Below are positions 15,325-16,688 of a stretch of 16,688 nucleotides of DNA, one piece after another (position 1 is the first letter of the stretch; the number at the start of each line of letters is the position of its first letter). The position numbers and the translations under genes were made by a program. The notes under the pieces were generated by a model that made no database searches, was not told the DNA's origin, and was given only the letters and a program-made list of their open reading frames with translations. The stretch comes from an uncultured Duncaniella sp. (GTDB lineage Bacteria; Bacteroidota; Bacteroidia; Bacteroidales; Muribaculaceae): assembly GCA_910577335.1 (NCBI GenBank), contig CAJTMJ010000054.1:1-16688 (forward strand), read 5' to 3'.

Positions 15325-15407
15325 GGGCTTGTTGATTATTGGATTGATAATTGCATTATGCGAATCGTGGCTGCACTCGGCATAGCCAAACAAGTTTGTC
15401 TCTGCTC

Positions 15408-16418
15408 TCATTGGCACACGATTTCGTCGATTACGTTGGCTCTCACGATGTCCTCGTTATTGACCACGAAGGACTGGTGTCGGCCTCCTTCCTTCTCGGC
15501 GACCTCGATGACGATCTGCTTGTCGTCAGGGATAGTGAATTTCTCCAGAGCGAACACCGTGCGTTCAGACGATTTTCCATGCACCACCGTCACATAGTTC
15601 TGGGCGCGGAGCGGTTCGAGTACCTGCTCCTGCATGGCAGTACGCTTGATAACCTTCTTGTCCACAATCTTGAAGCTGACATAATCCACATCAAAGGCGA
15701 TATTGGAGGTGTTCTTCAGTTCGGTATGGAAGTAGAGAAGCCCGTTGTTGGTATAGATGCTTTTCAGAATAAACTGCACCCCGAAACGCTTTGAGCCTAT
15801 ATGCTTTATCTCGCGTTTGTTCTGCTTATGGATTGACTTCATAATCAGCTTGACAAGCGTCGGAGACTCCTGACCGAGTTTTTCGAGGTACACCTCCTGG
15901 GCGTTGTTGGGGCGATTGACCGCCTCGCCGTCATGGAGAAAGTCTGTCATCTCAATGCTCAGAAGCAGAGGCTCTTTCGCAAACTTGACGTTGAAGACAT
16001 AGTAAGAGCCATCATCGGTGATAACCGAGAGATTAGTCTCCTGCTTGAACGACTTGAAGGCCGATTTAACTCGTAGCACATTCTTCGCACCGTCGGCTAT
16101 TCCAGCCACGAGGTTTTCATTGCCGAGGTCACAATATACAATCTCTGCCGGGAAGATGATGTGGGTGGTCTTGTTGTAGCAGACCTCCAGCGCGTGAGGC
16201 GGAATCATGCGGTCGAAGCCGACCTTGCGGGTCAGACCGTCGAACTTGTCGCCGTCGGTGTAGTTGGCACCGTACACGTTTATATCATGTTCGGCGACTT
16301 GTTCAGTATCAAACGACACATTGTTATCAGTATTTTTGGGTGCCTTATCTTTTGCAAAGGCGGGGGTTGCCATGCCGATAACGGCAATGGCTGAGAGAAT
16401 AATTGTTTTCAGTTTCAT
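15408..16418 (-). CDS. traN: Conjugative transposon protein TraN (DUF4138)
   Basis: The protein has 336 residues. An N-terminal signal peptide (MKLKTIILSAIAVIGMATP, cleavage after AFA near residue 22) sends it to the periplasm. The body is beta-rich and its C-terminal half carries the family pattern of TraN/DUF4138 (LLYFHTELKNTSNIAFDVDY, then a KTAMQE-like KRTAMQEQVLEPL). TraN is considered the VirB9-like component of the Bacteroidetes type IV secretion core complex and works with TraM and TraO. The gene lies 27 bp after traM, and its length is normal for the family. Confidence 0.9.
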   Translation of the reverse strand: MKLKTIILSAIAVIGMATPAFAKDKAPKNTDNNVSFDTEQVAEHDINVYGANYTDGDKFDGLTRKVGFDRMIPPHALEVCYNKTTHIIFPAEIVYCDLGNENLVAGIADGAKNVLRVKSAFKSFKQETNLSVITDDGSYYVFNVKFAKEPLLLSIEMTDFLHDGEAVNRPNNAQEVYLEKLGQESPTLVKLIMKSIHKQNKREIKHIGSKRFGVQFILKSIYTNNGLLYFHTELKNTSNIAFDVDYVSFKIVDKKVIKRTAMQEQVLEPLRAQNYVTVVHGKSSERTVFALEKFTIPDDKQIVIEVAEKEGGRHQSFVVNNEDIVRANVIDEIVCQ

Positions 16419-16445
16419 AAAAATTTACGTTGGATTTAAGTGGTT

Positions 16446-16688
16446 TTAGTTGTTTTCGGGCTGGTAAAGCATTACACGGTACCCTGATTTAAGATGCACC
16501 TTGACAGTGCGCATCTTCTTTGTGAGATACTGGCTCACACCGTTGATGAGGCCTCGACCCACATCAGACGCTATCTGCGCCCCGGCATCGGTTGAGATGT
16601 TTATCGAGCTACCCATTGTACTGCCCATGTTGGCGCCAATCTCGTGCAGCGCGTCAGTCTCCATTGAGTTGGGAATGTTGATACCCTC
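16446..16688 (-). CDS. traM: Conjugative transposon protein TraM, C-terminal part
   Basis: The gene runs off the right edge; the frame is open from 16688, so the first ATG inside the window (16664) is internal. The 80 visible residues begin EGINIPNSMETDAL, matching the EGIY(V/I)P segment of TraM proteins. They continue with a Gly/Ala/Ser-rich stretch (GANMGSTMGSSINIST) and end in VKVHLKSGYRVMLYQPENN, the final beta strands of the family. TraM is the VirB10-like inner-membrane to periplasm scaffold of the transfer apparatus. About the last sixth of a usual ~450-residue protein is seen. Confidence 0.82.
   Translation of the reverse strand, partial: EGINIPNSMETDALHEIGANMGSTMGSSINISTDAGAQIASDVGRGLINGVSQYLTKKMRTVKVHLKSGYRVMLYQPENN

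Noticed and set aside
15325..15417. N-terminal extension of TraO (31 codons)
   Set aside because: It would bury the signal peptide behind polar sequence, whereas the ATG at 15324 starts a textbook signal.
15351..15794. Plus-strand open frame of 147 codons over traN
   Set aside because: It is a shadow frame of the traN gene, with no signal or domain.
1..16688. CRISPR array, tRNA or rRNA
   Set aside because: No regularly spaced repeats and no tRNA- or rRNA-like sequence were seen. Nearly all of the window is coding.

Overview
The window looks like part of a Bacteroidales genome (Bacteroides, Muribaculaceae or a relative). It holds a CTnDOT-type conjugative transfer module (TraM, TraN, TraO, primase-type proteins, TraQ, lysozyme). 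Its tyrosine recombinase has the N-terminal style typical of Bacteroidetes, and at least one promoter is a textbook Bacteroidetes promoter (TTTG, 19 bp, TAnnTTTG). Every gene I accept is on the minus strand, so the window reads from right to left.

Region 1 (16688 to 12176) is the distal end of an integrative conjugative element transfer operon: the truncated C-terminus of TraM, TraN, the outer-membrane TraO, a protein with two cysteine-free CHC2-like repeats, a Toprim primase-like protein, the lipoprotein TraQ and a secreted lysozyme. Most junctions are a few bases apart or overlap by 4 bp. A strong stem-loop lies after the lysozyme.

Region 2 (12084 to about 10640) holds a 400-residue tyrosine recombinase and, just after it, a 202-bp segment bounded by two 17-bp palindromic sites that are exact inverted copies of each other. 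Two Bacteroidetes -7 boxes lie inside, and both point away from the next gene. This looks like an invertible promoter, drawn here in the OFF orientation, controlling the operon that follows. A direct-repeat (deletion or attachment-site) reading is also possible.

Region 3 (10638 to 1321) is a tightly coupled five-gene defence-type operon. It contains a single-chain Type ISP restriction-modification enzyme (nuclease, DEAH translocase, N6-adenine methylase, specificity domain), a DprA-like protein, a HAD phosphatase, a HIRAN-domain protein and a large protein with a C-terminal phosphoribosyltransferase domain. The PRTase plus DprA pairing recalls RqlH/RqlI and PsyrTA, but here there is no RecQ helicase. 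The last four genes are more AT-rich than the transfer genes and most of the Type ISP gene. The specificity part of the Type ISP gene is an AT-rich island of its own.

Region 4 (1300 to 3) is a complete-looking IS4-family insertion sequence placed 20 bp beyond the last stop codon of the defence operon. It has 13-bp terminal inverted repeats, its own promoter and a hairpin over its translation start.

Taken together, the window suggests a conjugative element carrying, downstream of its transfer operon, a phase-variable defence cargo whose expression may be flipped by the adjacent recombinase. The phase variation and the joint function of the last four genes are inferences.
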